DNA of 5,820 bases, taken from positions 1-5,820 of the forward strand of contig JAIORR010000258.1 in assembly GCA_021108055.1 (NCBI GenBank), written 5' to 3'. A model generated the notes under the pieces. It made no database searches. It had not been told where the DNA came from and saw only the letters and a program-made list of their open reading frames with translations. Of the stretch, positions 1 through 5,702 are shown in pieces. The stretch's first letter is position 1. Each line of letters begins with the position of its first letter. Origin of the DNA: Candidatus Cloacimonadota bacterium. GTDB taxonomy: Bacteria > Cloacimonadota > Cloacimonadia > Cloacimonadales > TCS61. A program made the translations under genes and the position numbers.

Positions 1-437
1 TCATCCGGATTTTCACCGATAAGAGGGCTATCTCCCATCAGGTTAAGATGATCGCAGATGATGACCATCTTGCCTGGGCGAAGTTCTTCGTTCAAGCTGC
101 CTGCGGCATTTGTGATTATCAGATATTTTATTCCCAGTGCTTTCATCACTCTTACAGGGAATGTTATTTCTTTCATGGAATATCCTTCATAATAATGAAG
201 ACGACCCTGCATAATGATAACTTTTTTATTTTCTATAGAACCTGCAATAAATCTTCCTTTATGAGAAGGAGCAGTCGACACAAGCATTCCGGGAATCTCT
301 TTATAATCTATTATAACAGGATCTTCTATTATCCGGGCGATGTCATTTAATCCTGTTCCCAGGATTATTCCAACCTCCGGATTGAAATCTATTTTTTCTT
401 TTATCGCGTTTGTTGCTTTTGCTATTTTTTTATGCAT
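1..437 (-). CDS. punA: Purine nucleoside phosphorylase, N-terminal part (3' end cut by window)
   Basis: Trimeric PNP/MTAP-family enzyme of purine salvage. It phosphorolyses (deoxy)inosine and guanosine to the free base plus (deoxy)ribose-1-phosphate in the cytosol. The 145 visible residues begin MHKKIAKATNAIKEKI. In order they show the phosphate-binding loop GIILGTGL (23-30), SHKGR (58-62, with the family His), QGRLHYYEGYSM (77-88, family Arg and His), FPVRVMKALG (93-102), TNAAGSLN (109-116, base/ribose pocket) and the MGDSPLIGENP segment (134-144). This order matches Bacillus PupG-type proteins. Roughly half of a typical 270-residue protein is present; the rest lies beyond base 1. The start ATG (437-435) has GGAG about seven bases upstream, inside the preceding gene. 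The first codons overlap the end of the YggT gene by eight bases, so translation is probably coupled. Family assignment is firm. The exact substrate range and gene symbol (punA/pupG/deoD-like) are by convention. Confidence 0.93.
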   Translation of the reverse strand, partial: MHKKIAKATNAIKEKIDFNPEVGIILGTGLNDIARIIEDPVIIDYKEIPGMLVSTAPSHKGRFIAGSIENKKVIIMQGRLHYYEGYSMKEITFPVRVMKALGIKYLIITNAAGSLNEELRPGKMVIICDHLNLMGDSPLIGENPD

Positions 438-705
438 GCAAAACTCCGATGAAAAAATTCTTGATAATATTTAAGAGAATTATTACAATAAATGGGGAAA
501 AATCTATCATCATATTCGGCATCAAATTATGCAACAAATGACGAACTCTGCCAAGTACCGGCTCGGTGATCTGTATCAGGAAAAGATAAATCTTAAAGAA
601 GTTGCTATTGTGGTTGATCGATATCCATGATAAAATTACGCGTATCACGATAATTATCGAATAAATGTCGATGGCTTGAATTATCAGGTAGTGTAAAGAA
701 TACAT
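430..705 (-). CDS. YggT family integral membrane protein
   Basis: A 91-residue protein with two hydrophobic segments (about residues 7-29 and 68-88). It carries the YggT hallmarks: IRVILSWI (21-28) ending the first helix, ITEPVLGRVR (46-55) in the connecting loop, and IDFSPFIVIILL (67-78) starting the second helix. Homologues are small inner-membrane proteins found beside division genes (ylmG/sepF) in Gram-positives or pro/yggS genes in Gram-negatives, with proposed roles in membrane or nucleoid organisation and osmotic tolerance; the biochemical role is unsettled. Here it sits between two nucleoside-salvage genes. Its ATG shares one base with the tdk stop codon (TAATG), and its last bases overlap the punA start, so it depends on the tdk transcript and probably on translational coupling. 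The upstream GAGG lies about ten bases from the ATG, a weakish spacing. The family call is strong; function is unknown. Confidence 0.9.
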   Translation of the reverse strand: MYSLHYLIIQAIDIYSIIIVIRVILSWISINHNSNFFKIYLFLIQITEPVLGRVRHLLHNLMPNMMIDFSPFIVIILLNIIKNFFIGVLHA

Positions 706-1265
706 TATGATAAAACCTCATGACAGTTTCGGCAGCGTGCTTCATAAATATCGGTTGCACCGACAACAATGGTGTCTTTATTTTTTGTTAAACGCTGGGT
801 CCGATTTGCAGGGTTGCCGCATTTCACACAGATAGCATTGAGCTTGGACACATATTCGGCAACAGCGAGAAGCTCAGGCATTGGACCAAAAGGTTTTCCC
901 CGATAATCCTGATCTAATCCGGCAACTATTACACGTTTACCATTATCAGCTAATTTATTGCATATTTCCACTATCTTATCATCAAAGAATTGAACTTCGT
1001 CTATGGCAACAACTTCGGTATCATATTTCACCTGATCATGGATATTATTTGCAGTTTCGACAATTAAAGAAGGCGTTTTCATCTTGCTGTGAGAAACGAT
1101 GTGATCTTTCTCGTAACGGTTATCTATTTTAGGTTTAAAGACCTGTATTTTCTGGCGGGCATATTCAGCTCGATGTACCCTTCTGATTAGTTCTTCTGTC
1201 TTTCCACTGAACATACTTCCACAAATAACTTCTATCCAACCGGTCTTATTGTTTATTATGTTCAT
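705..1265 (-). CDS. tdk: Thymidine kinase (type II)
   Basis: Phosphorylates thymidine to dTMP with ATP in the pyrimidine salvage pathway; cytosolic, usually a tetramer. At 186 residues it is full length for the TK1/type II family. Visible parts are the Walker A loop GSMFSGKTEEL (16-26), the Walker B/catalytic stretch AIDEVQFF (87-94) with the general-base Glu at 90, AGLDQDYRGKPFGPMPEL (115-132), the zinc cysteines C146/C149 (CVKC) and C178/C181 (CRNC), and the substrate-binding lasso around VVGATDIYEARCR (167-179). The ATG at 1265-1263 is preceded by GGAG with a six-base gap. It is the first gene of the minus-strand set tdk-yggT-punA, divergent from buk. All catalytic and zinc residues are intact, so it should be active. 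Confidence 0.97.
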   Translation of the reverse strand: MNIINNKTGWIEVICGSMFSGKTEELIRRVHRAEYARQKIQVFKPKIDNRYEKDHIVSHSKMKTPSLIVETANNIHDQVKYDTEVVAIDEVQFFDDKIVEICNKLADNGKRVIVAGLDQDYRGKPFGPMPELLAVAEYVSKLNAICVKCGNPANRTQRLTKNKDTIVVGATDIYEARCRNCHEVLS

Positions 1266-1271
1266 GCCTTA

Positions 1272-1275
1272 CTCC
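1272..1275 (-). promoter_or_regulatory. tdk ribosome binding site
   Basis: GGAG on the minus strand, six bases before the tdk ATG. It fixes the start at MNIINNKTGW; no better in-frame start is seen upstream. Confidence 0.7.
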
Positions 1276-1281
1276 GTGGAC

Positions 1282-1310
1282 ATTTATTTGATTTGCGTTT
1301 TTTGTGTCAA
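1282..1310 (-). promoter_or_regulatory. Candidate promoter of the tdk-yggT-punA operon
   Basis: A perfect minus-strand TTGACA (1310-1305) is followed after 17 bases by ATAAAT (1287-1282), a poor -10. If used, the transcript would start about base 1275-1276, practically at the ribosome binding site, leaving a very short leader. An alternative -10, TAAAAT (close to TATAAT), lies further upstream around 1315-1320 but has no convincing -35. The perfect hexamer and position support a promoter here; the -10 is uncertain. Confidence 0.45.
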
Positions 1311-1408
1311 TGGATTTTAAACCGTCTCAAATCAACTTTTTTTCTTTCAGATTCCGATGAATTTCGTAGTGATGAAAACACTGAAAAGAAAAGGATTTCA
1401 AAAAAAAT

Positions 1409-1436
1409 TTGACGTGTTATTTTAGATAAAAATGAT
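1409..1436 (+). promoter_or_regulatory. Candidate promoter of buk
   Basis: TTGACG (1409-1414), 16 bases, then AATGAT (1431-1436), about 30 bases before the buk start. The -35 is good and the -10 matches at four of six positions. An A-rich tract (1400-1407) just upstream could act as an UP-like element. It lies in the 201-bp divergent region shared with tdk, where I see no other gene. Confidence 0.4.
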
Positions 1437-1454
1437 TGTTCAAAAAAAATAATT

Positions 1455-1459
1455 GGAGG
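1455..1459 (+). promoter_or_regulatory. buk ribosome binding site
   Basis: GGAGG seven bases ahead of the ATG at 1467. It is a strong Shine-Dalgarno site and fixes the start that yields MNYRVLAINPGS. Confidence 0.8.
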
Positions 1460-1466
1460 AATTATT

Positions 1467-2549
1467 ATGAACTATCGCGTTCTTGCAATAAATCCAGGTT
1501 CAACTTCCACAAAAATAGCAGTTTACGATGATGATAAAGTGTTGTTTACCAAGACTCTTCGTCATGATGCAGACGAACTGTCTAAATTCGATGGGATCAT
1601 TGAGCAATATGAATTTCGAAAAGAACTGGTTCTTGATGCAATGAAGGAAAACAATATAGCTCCCGAAACACTGGAAGCTGTGGTTGGAAGAGGTGGATTG
1701 GTGAAATCACTTTCCAGCGGGACATACAAGATAAATGAAACCATGCTGGATGATTTACAAAATCCGGAATTATGGGGAAGAATACATGCTTCGAATCTTG
1801 GAGCATTTATTGCCAGATCGATAGCAGATGAACTTGGTATTCCTTCCTATATCGTTGATCCCGTTACAGTTGACGAATTTCCTGAAATTGCTCGCATCTC
1901 AGGGTGTCCCGAAATCGAAAGAAAATCGCTTCTACATGCTTTGAATATACGTTATTGCGGGATCTTGGTAGGCAGGAAACTCGAGAAAAAATTCGCAGAA
2001 TCGAATATGATCGGTGTTCATATGGGCGGCGGTATCAGTGTGGCTGCCATTAAACAGGGTAAAATAATTGATGTAAATAATGCTGTGCTGGGAATGGGAC
2101 CTTTCTCTCCTCAAAGAGCAGGAGCACTTCCAATCGGTGACTTGCTGGAGATGGCTTTTTCCGGTAAATATTCACATAAAGAAATGATGGGTATGTTCAC
2201 AAAAACCGGTGGATTAATATCATATCTGGGAACGGATGACGGCAGAGTGATCGTAAACAAAATCAATGAAGGTGATGAAAAAGCCAAACTTATTTTCGAT
2301 GCAATGCTCTACCAGATCGCAAAAGAAGTAGGTGCTTGCGCAACTGTCCTGGAAGGTAAGATCGATGCTATTTTCCTGACTGGCGGACTGGCTTATAATC
2401 CGTATGTTGTAGAGAATATTTCCAAAAGGATATCCTTCCTGGGAGAAATACACATAATTCCGGGTGAGAAAGAGATGGAAGCATTAAGTCAGGGCGGCAT
2501 CAGAGTTCTGAAAGGTATCGAAGAAGCAAAAGAATATGCCCGTAATTAG
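1467..2549 (+). CDS. buk: Butyrate kinase
   Basis: Acetokinase-family enzyme that interconverts butyryl-phosphate + ADP and butyrate + ATP. It gives substrate-level ATP at the end of butyrate (or branched-chain acyl) fermentation, or activates butyrate in reverse; cytosolic. The 360 residues match the family length. Motifs in order: phosphate/ATP loop NPGSTSTK (9-16), VGRGGLVK (73-80), DPVTVDEF (131-138, butyrate-kinase type), HMGGGISVA (185-193), GPFSPQRAGALP (211-222), LTGGLAYN (304-311) and PGEKEMEALSQGG (332-344). It starts at a strong GGAGG. Buk is often paired with phosphotransbutyrylase (ptb), but no ptb is visible here: the upstream neighbour is the divergent tdk and the downstream one a peptidase. 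Branched-chain acid kinase activity, as in some relatives, cannot be excluded. Confidence 0.95.
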   Translation: MNYRVLAINPGSTSTKIAVYDDDKVLFTKTLRHDADELSKFDGIIEQYEFRKELVLDAMKENNIAPETLEAVVGRGGLVKSLSSGTYKINETMLDDLQNPELWGRIHASNLGAFIARSIADELGIPSYIVDPVTVDEFPEIARISGCPEIERKSLLHALNIRYCGILVGRKLEKKFAESNMIGVHMGGGISVAAIKQGKIIDVNNAVLGMGPFSPQRAGALPIGDLLEMAFSGKYSHKEMMGMFTKTGGLISYLGTDDGRVIVNKINEGDEKAKLIFDAMLYQIAKEVGACATVLEGKIDAIFLTGGLAYNPYVVENISKRISFLGEIHIIPGEKEMEALSQGGIRVLKGIEEAKEYARN

Positions 2550-2581
2550 AAGAATTATATAAGCCGAACAGATTTAAAAAC

Positions 2582-3757
2582 ATGAAAAAAACCCTGTTAA
2601 TATCCATAGCATTAATAGCACTTATCGGGTGCAGTAGTTCCAATGATAAAAAGTGGACTATCCTTATCTATATGGCAGCAGATAACGGGTTGAATAATGC
2701 AGCTTCGGATGATATAGCTGAAATGCTGACAGCAACTTTTTCTGATGATATCAATGTAATCGTACAGATAGATCATAGTGAAGATAATGAAATAACCGGA
2801 ACATATAGATATCATATTTATCCCGGCGAGAAGAAGCATGTTTCGTATCTTGGTGAGATCAACAGTGGAGATTGGCACTCGATCACAGATTTTGCAAACT
2901 GGGGATTTAATAAATATCCGGCAGACAAAAATGTTCTTTTCCTCTGGTCACACGGCAATGGCTGGTATCCCATGAATAGAACGCTCGATCCCTGCTTCTG
3001 CCCGGATGAAGAAAGTCAGGATTATATCAGTATCGCAGACGGTGACCTGAATAATGCTGTTAAAAATATCAATGCACATCTTGATATACTTGTCTTCGAC
3101 GCCTGTAATATGCAGACAATAGAAGTGGCAGCAGAAATTTATAATTATACGGATTTCATTATTGGTGCAGAAGATGGGATAGATTCAGAGGGCTTTCCTT
3201 ATGAAAAAATTTTGTCGAATTGGGAAAATTTTTCCGGAGTGGAAAATACCGCAGTGGGAATTGGATTCAATTTTCATGAATATTACTTTTTTTTAGAAGA
3301 TCATGATGATGAAATTTCCTGTTCAGTGCTTAAAACAACAAAATTTCCACAACTTCTAAATAAACTCAGCGAGTTTACTTCGCAATGGGCAATACATGCT
3401 TCCGATGAAATCTTTATTGAGAGCCGTCAGGATTGTATAGAATTTAATGATTCATGGGTTAGTCAGCCTGTGGATGTTGATATCAAAGAGTTTTTTGCAA
3501 ATGTCTATAACAATACGGAAAATGATTCTCTTAGTACAATTTCAAATGATATCCTGAATGCAATAGAAACCTGTTATATCTTCCAGAATACGGATGATTA
3601 TCCGACCGGATATACATCGGATTATGTTGGAACCGGCTTGATCTGGTTTCCAGATGATGAAACACAAATTTATTATGAAAACCGTTTGGAAGAATATCTG
3701 AAATTGGAATTCTCTGAAACAAACTGGCAGGAATTTCTGGAAAATTTTCTTCAGTGA
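2582..3757 (+). CDS. Clostripain-family (peptidase C11) cysteine protease, predicted lipoprotein
   Basis: A 391-residue predicted secreted cysteine peptidase. Residues 1-17 form a lipoprotein signal: KK, a hydrophobic core LLISIALIALIG, then the lipobox LIGC with Cys17 as the lipidation site, followed by a short SSSNDKK linker. The C11 domain begins at once (KWTILIYMAADNGLN, 24-38). The catalytic pair is visible: His124 in LWSHGNGW (121-128) and Cys175 in LVFDACNMQTIEVA (170-183). The family GAEDGIDSEGFPYEKIL region follows (195-211). The C-terminal half is acidic, rich in D/E and aromatics. Clostripains generally cleave after Arg or Lys; substrate preference here is not readable. The gene starts 32 bp after buk, possibly on the same transcript, with no clear Shine-Dalgarno site. 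Next to the start is ATGAAAAAAACC, a typical lipoprotein opening. No propeptide is evident. The true target is unknown. Confidence 0.9.
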   Translation: MKKTLLISIALIALIGCSSSNDKKWTILIYMAADNGLNNAASDDIAEMLTATFSDDINVIVQIDHSEDNEITGTYRYHIYPGEKKHVSYLGEINSGDWHSITDFANWGFNKYPADKNVLFLWSHGNGWYPMNRTLDPCFCPDEESQDYISIADGDLNNAVKNINAHLDILVFDACNMQTIEVAAEIYNYTDFIIGAEDGIDSEGFPYEKILSNWENFSGVENTAVGIGFNFHEYYFFLEDHDDEISCSVLKTTKFPQLLNKLSEFTSQWAIHASDEIFIESRQDCIEFNDSWVSQPVDVDIKEFFANVYNNTENDSLSTISNDILNAIETCYIFQNTDDYPTGYTSDYVGTGLIWFPDDETQIYYENRLEEYLKLEFSETNWQEFLENFLQ

Positions 3758-3775
3758 TTTCTTAGTTTATCCACA

Positions 3776-3850
3776 ATATAAATCAGAATTATTTTTACTT
3801 TTTTTTATTTCAAGAGAATCAATTTTGTAACTATACCAAAATTAAACAAA
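3776..3850. other. Candidate DNA unwinding element
   Basis: Strongly A/T-biased stretch with T-runs, between the plus-strand DnaA box at 3767-3775 and the tandem minus-strand boxes. On the minus strand, read 3' to 5' across 3789-3800, the triplets are AAT, AAA, AAT, GAA. This resembles the DnaA-trio pattern 3'-[G/A]AT-5' that loads DnaA on single strands. The match is loose, and the usual GC cluster between box and trios is missing. Confidence 0.35.
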
Positions 3851-3867
3851 TAAGTGAATGTAGTCTG

Positions 3868-3908
3868 TGTGTATAACAAGTGGATAACTTGTGGATGGTT
3901 TTGGATAA
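3868..3908 (-). repeat. Tandem helically phased DnaA boxes
   Basis: Four same-orientation 9-mers begin at 3868, 3879, 3890 and 3900 (plus-strand reading TGTGTATAA, AGTGGATAA, TGTGGATGG, TTTGGATAA). Spacings of 11, 11 and 10 bases put them on one face of the helix, as in origin arrays that nucleate a DnaA filament. One is perfect and three are degenerate, suggesting a strong anchor with weaker filling sites. A small inverted repeat, CAAGT/ACTTG (3878-3882 with 3887-3891), overlaps the first three. Confidence 0.65.
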
Positions 3909-4030
3909 ATCTGATATTTCTATATAGATCAAAGGATTACATAAATTTTATTATTATTCCCGCGTGTGAATAACTCAACTTATTGATAGATAAAAAGATG
4001 GGGCATATTACATAGAAACTGTGGCAAAAC

Positions 4031-4062
4031 TTGACATAAAAAACCCTTAAAAAAACTATGCT
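4031..4062 (+). promoter_or_regulatory. Promoter of the SRP RNA gene
   Basis: A perfect TTGACA (4031-4036) lies about 32 bases before the inferred RNA 5' end. Candidate -10s are AACTAT (4054-4059, 17-base spacer) and TATGCT (4057-4062, a better match but a 20-base spacer). Either would start transcription around 4066-4069, which agrees with the 5' end set by RNA pairing. Confidence 0.6.
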
Positions 4063-4067
4063 TAATT

Positions 4068-4331
4068 GTGTGCTAGGTGGGGAGTCAGCGGTGCCCTGTA
4101 ACCCGCAATCCGCTATAGCGGGGCTGAATTCCTGCAGGAGATCACTGATTTTCGGATTGAGAAATAGTAAGCGGTGTTGAGAATCAAGCCCGACGCAATT
4201 GTGAGCTGTGAACTTTGTCAGATTCGGAAGGAAGCAGCAATAAGCAGATCTCATGATGTGCCGCCGGTCAACCTGGTTTGAGCTGGCTGTTATTGATTTT
4301 TTTGGAATAGGTATCGATTGCAGGTGCACAC
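4068..4331 (+). ncRNA. ffs: Signal recognition particle RNA, large bacterial type (with Alu domain)
   Basis: RNA core of the signal recognition particle, which binds Ffh and targets membrane and secreted proteins co-translationally. The 5' Alu domain is highly conserved: GTGCTAGGTGGGGAGTCAGC (from 4070), then GGTGCCCTGTAACC and the CCGC/GCGG hairpin, as in Bacillus small cytoplasmic RNA. Domain IV, the Ffh site, is at about 4211-4245: GTCAG (4217-4221), the GGAA tetraloop (4226-4229) and AGCAGC (4233-4238). The 3' segment (TCATGATGTGCCGCCGGTCA, then CCTGGTTTGAGCTGGCTG, ending ATCGATTGCAGGTGCACAC) also follows the Bacillus pattern. Ends are set by perfect pairing of GTGTGC (4068-4073) with GCACAC (4326-4331). 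The 264-base length fits the large type. It lacks coding potential of its own; the reading frame across it on the minus strand is incidental. Confidence 0.95.
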
Positions 4332-4337
4332 TTTTTT
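4326..4337 (+). terminator. SRP RNA 3' end and T-run terminator
   Basis: The closing strand of the RNA's terminal helix (GCACAC, 4326-4331) is followed directly by six T's (4332-4337), as at an intrinsic terminator. The hairpin is the long-range terminal helix rather than a local stem-loop, so termination efficiency, and thus read-through into hisS, is uncertain. Confidence 0.5.
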
Positions 4338-4359
4338 AATAAGGTAAAAGAAGAACTCA

Positions 4360-4394
4360 CCCTGCTGTTCCGTCTTCGTTGGGACTACACAGGG
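4360..4394 (+). other. Hairpin in the hisS leader
   Basis: CCCTG (4360-4364) pairs with CAGGG (4390-4394). Inside it, GTTCC (4367-4371) pairs with GGGAC (4381-4385, one G-U pair) around a nine-base loop. It is followed by A's rather than T's, so it is not an ordinary plus-strand terminator. It lacks T-box features. It may be a leader structure or a copy of a dispersed palindromic repeat; the role is unknown. Confidence 0.45.
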
Positions 4395-4410
4395 ATAAAA
4401 AAGGGATAAA
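4391..4410 (+). repeat. Direct repeat AGGGATAAA at the hisS ribosome binding site
   Basis: AGGGATAAA occurs at 4391-4399 and 4402-4410. The second copy supplies a GGGA about nine bases before the hisS ATG and is the likely Shine-Dalgarno site. The first copy overlaps the 3' arm of the leader hairpin. Confidence 0.5.
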
Positions 4411-4415
4411 TAATT

Positions 4416-5687
4416 ATGGCTGTTAAATATCAGATTCCCAGGGGAACGTTCGACATCCTGCCGGAAGATAGTTACAAATGGCAATATATTACTGTGGTTT
4501 TTAGAAAAATCGCACGTTCTTTTAATTATCAAGAAATCGTAACTCCTATCTTTGAAAAGAGAGAACTTTTTGAACGCAGTGTGGGAAACAGTTCGGATAT
4601 TGTTCAAAAAGAGATGTATAAATTCAAAGATAAAAAAGGGCGGGAGTTTGCTTTGCGTCCCGAAGGAACTGCACCTGTGGTTCGCTCTTTCGTGGAAAAT
4701 AACCTGGGAATGAAAGATAACTCTTCCAAGCTCTATTATCTTGGTCCGATGTTCCGCTACGATCGACCTCAGAAAGGAAGGTTCCGGCAGTTCTATCAGT
4801 ATGGAGTGGAAAATATCAGTAGTGATGATCCTTACATTGATGCGGAAGTAATAGCTATGGGGTATGTTTTCCTCAAAAAATTGGGATTGAGTAATTTCGA
4901 ACTGGAAATTAACAGCATCGGCTGCACTAATTGTACGGGGAATTATGATAAAATCCTGGTAAAATATTTCACGCCTTTTATACAGGAACTCTGTTCGGAT
5001 TGCCGAGATCGGATAAACAAGAATCCGAAAAGACTGCTGGACTGCAAAGTTCCGGAATGCAAAAAAATTGCACAAAATGCACCTTCTATGCTGGATTATC
5101 TCGATGAGGAATGCAAAGAGCATTTTTTGGAAGTTCAAAGAAATTTGAAAATCATGAAAATACCTTTTACAATTAATCCAAAGATCGTGCGGGGACTGGA
5201 CTATTATAATAAAACAGCTTTCGAATTCGTAGATAAGAACCTTGGAACTCAGGATACACTCATCGGTGGAGGCAGGTATAATGATCTGATCGGACAATTT
5301 GGCGGGAAGGATGTACCCGGGATCGGATATGCCGGTGGATTTGAAAGATTGATGTTGTCGATGGAAACAGAAGGAGTAACTTTCGGAGAAAAGCAGATTC
5401 CGGATATCTATCTGGTAACCCTGGGGGAAAAAGTAAAAGATGTTGCTGGTAAACTTCTTCTCGATTTGCGTATTGCTGGCGTCTCTGCTGAATATGATCC
5501 TGCTAAGAACTCGATAAAATCTCAAATGAAAACAGCAAATAAACTTCAAGTACGTTTTGCTTTGATTCTGGGAGATGATGAGCTTGCCCGGAACAAGATA
5601 ATCCTGAAAGATATGAAAAGCGGCGAGCAGGAACTTATCGGGCTGGAAAAAATAGTTGAAAGCCTGAAGAAGACTTGTAAAAAATAA
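4416..5687 (+). CDS. hisS: Histidyl-tRNA synthetase
   Basis: Class II aminoacyl-tRNA synthetase that charges tRNA-His; cytosolic dimer. The 423 residues are full length. Seen in order: RGTFDILPED (9-18); motif 1 region TPIFEKRELFERSVG (43-57); ALRPEGTAPVVRSF (79-92); motif 2 YLGPMFRYDRPQKGRFRQF (108-126); the histidine-specific RGLDYYNKTAFEF (259-271); IGGGRYNDLIGQFGG (283-297); motif 3 GIGYAGGFERLM (302-313); and a C-terminal anticodon-binding domain from about 328. The insertion domain carries cysteine pairs C170/C173, C193/C196 and C210/C215, a pattern seen in some bacterial HisRS and compatible with metal binding. The gene follows the SRP RNA by about 84 bases with its own leader and precedes groES. 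A minus-strand open frame covers the whole gene but shows no recognisable protein motifs. Confidence 0.98.
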   Translation: MAVKYQIPRGTFDILPEDSYKWQYITVVFRKIARSFNYQEIVTPIFEKRELFERSVGNSSDIVQKEMYKFKDKKGREFALRPEGTAPVVRSFVENNLGMKDNSSKLYYLGPMFRYDRPQKGRFRQFYQYGVENISSDDPYIDAEVIAMGYVFLKKLGLSNFELEINSIGCTNCTGNYDKILVKYFTPFIQELCSDCRDRINKNPKRLLDCKVPECKKIAQNAPSMLDYLDEECKEHFLEVQRNLKIMKIPFTINPKIVRGLDYYNKTAFEFVDKNLGTQDTLIGGGRYNDLIGQFGGKDVPGIGYAGGFERLMLSMETEGVTFGEKQIPDIYLVTLGEKVKDVAGKLLLDLRIAGVSAEYDPAKNSIKSQMKTANKLQVRFALILGDDELARNKIILKDMKSGEQELIGLEKIVESLKKTCKK

Positions 5688-5702
5688 CTGTAAATTTTTC
5701 CC

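Larger units (their letters stand above)
3758..4030. other. AT-rich intergenic region with a DnaA-box cluster: candidate replication origin
   Basis: Non-coding stretch between the C11 peptidase and the SRP RNA promoter. Perfect DnaA boxes (TTATNCACA): TTATCCACA on plus at 3767-3775, TTATACACA on minus at 3868-3876, TTATTCACA on minus at 3965-3973. Near-matches on minus: 3879-3887 and 3900-3908 (one mismatch each) and 3890-3898 (two mismatches). An AT-rich block separates the first box from the tandem set, as expected of an unwinding region. Bacterial origins combine exactly these elements, but clusters like this also occur as DnaA-regulated or DnaA-titrating loci. None of the usual origin neighbours (dnaA, dnaN, gidA, rpmH) is in the window. 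DnaA binding is a good inference; origin function is a hypothesis. Confidence 0.6.

Noticed and set aside
48..350. Plus-strand open frame of 100 codons at the left edge
   Set aside because: It is antisense to the purine nucleoside phosphorylase gene, which has clear family motifs.
881..1132. Plus-strand open frame inside tdk
   Set aside because: Shadow of the thymidine kinase gene on the other strand; no ribosome binding site or motif supports it.
3947..3964. TTATTATTATT plus CCCGCG next to the DnaA box at 3965, resembling a box / GC-cluster / DnaA-trio unit
   Set aside because: The elements occur in the right order, but the triplets read as ATT rather than [G/A]AT on the strand expected from the box orientation. 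I therefore do not claim a basal unwinding system here, though the layout deserves a glance if the origin is confirmed.
3937..4329. Minus-strand open frame of 130 codons
   Set aside because: It lies antisense to the SRP RNA and part of the DnaA-box region; the RNA explains the sequence conservation and no protein family is recognisable.
4332..4415. T-box riboswitch upstream of hisS
   Set aside because: The leader is only about 84 bases, with no T-box sequence, specifier loop or terminator/antiterminator pair.
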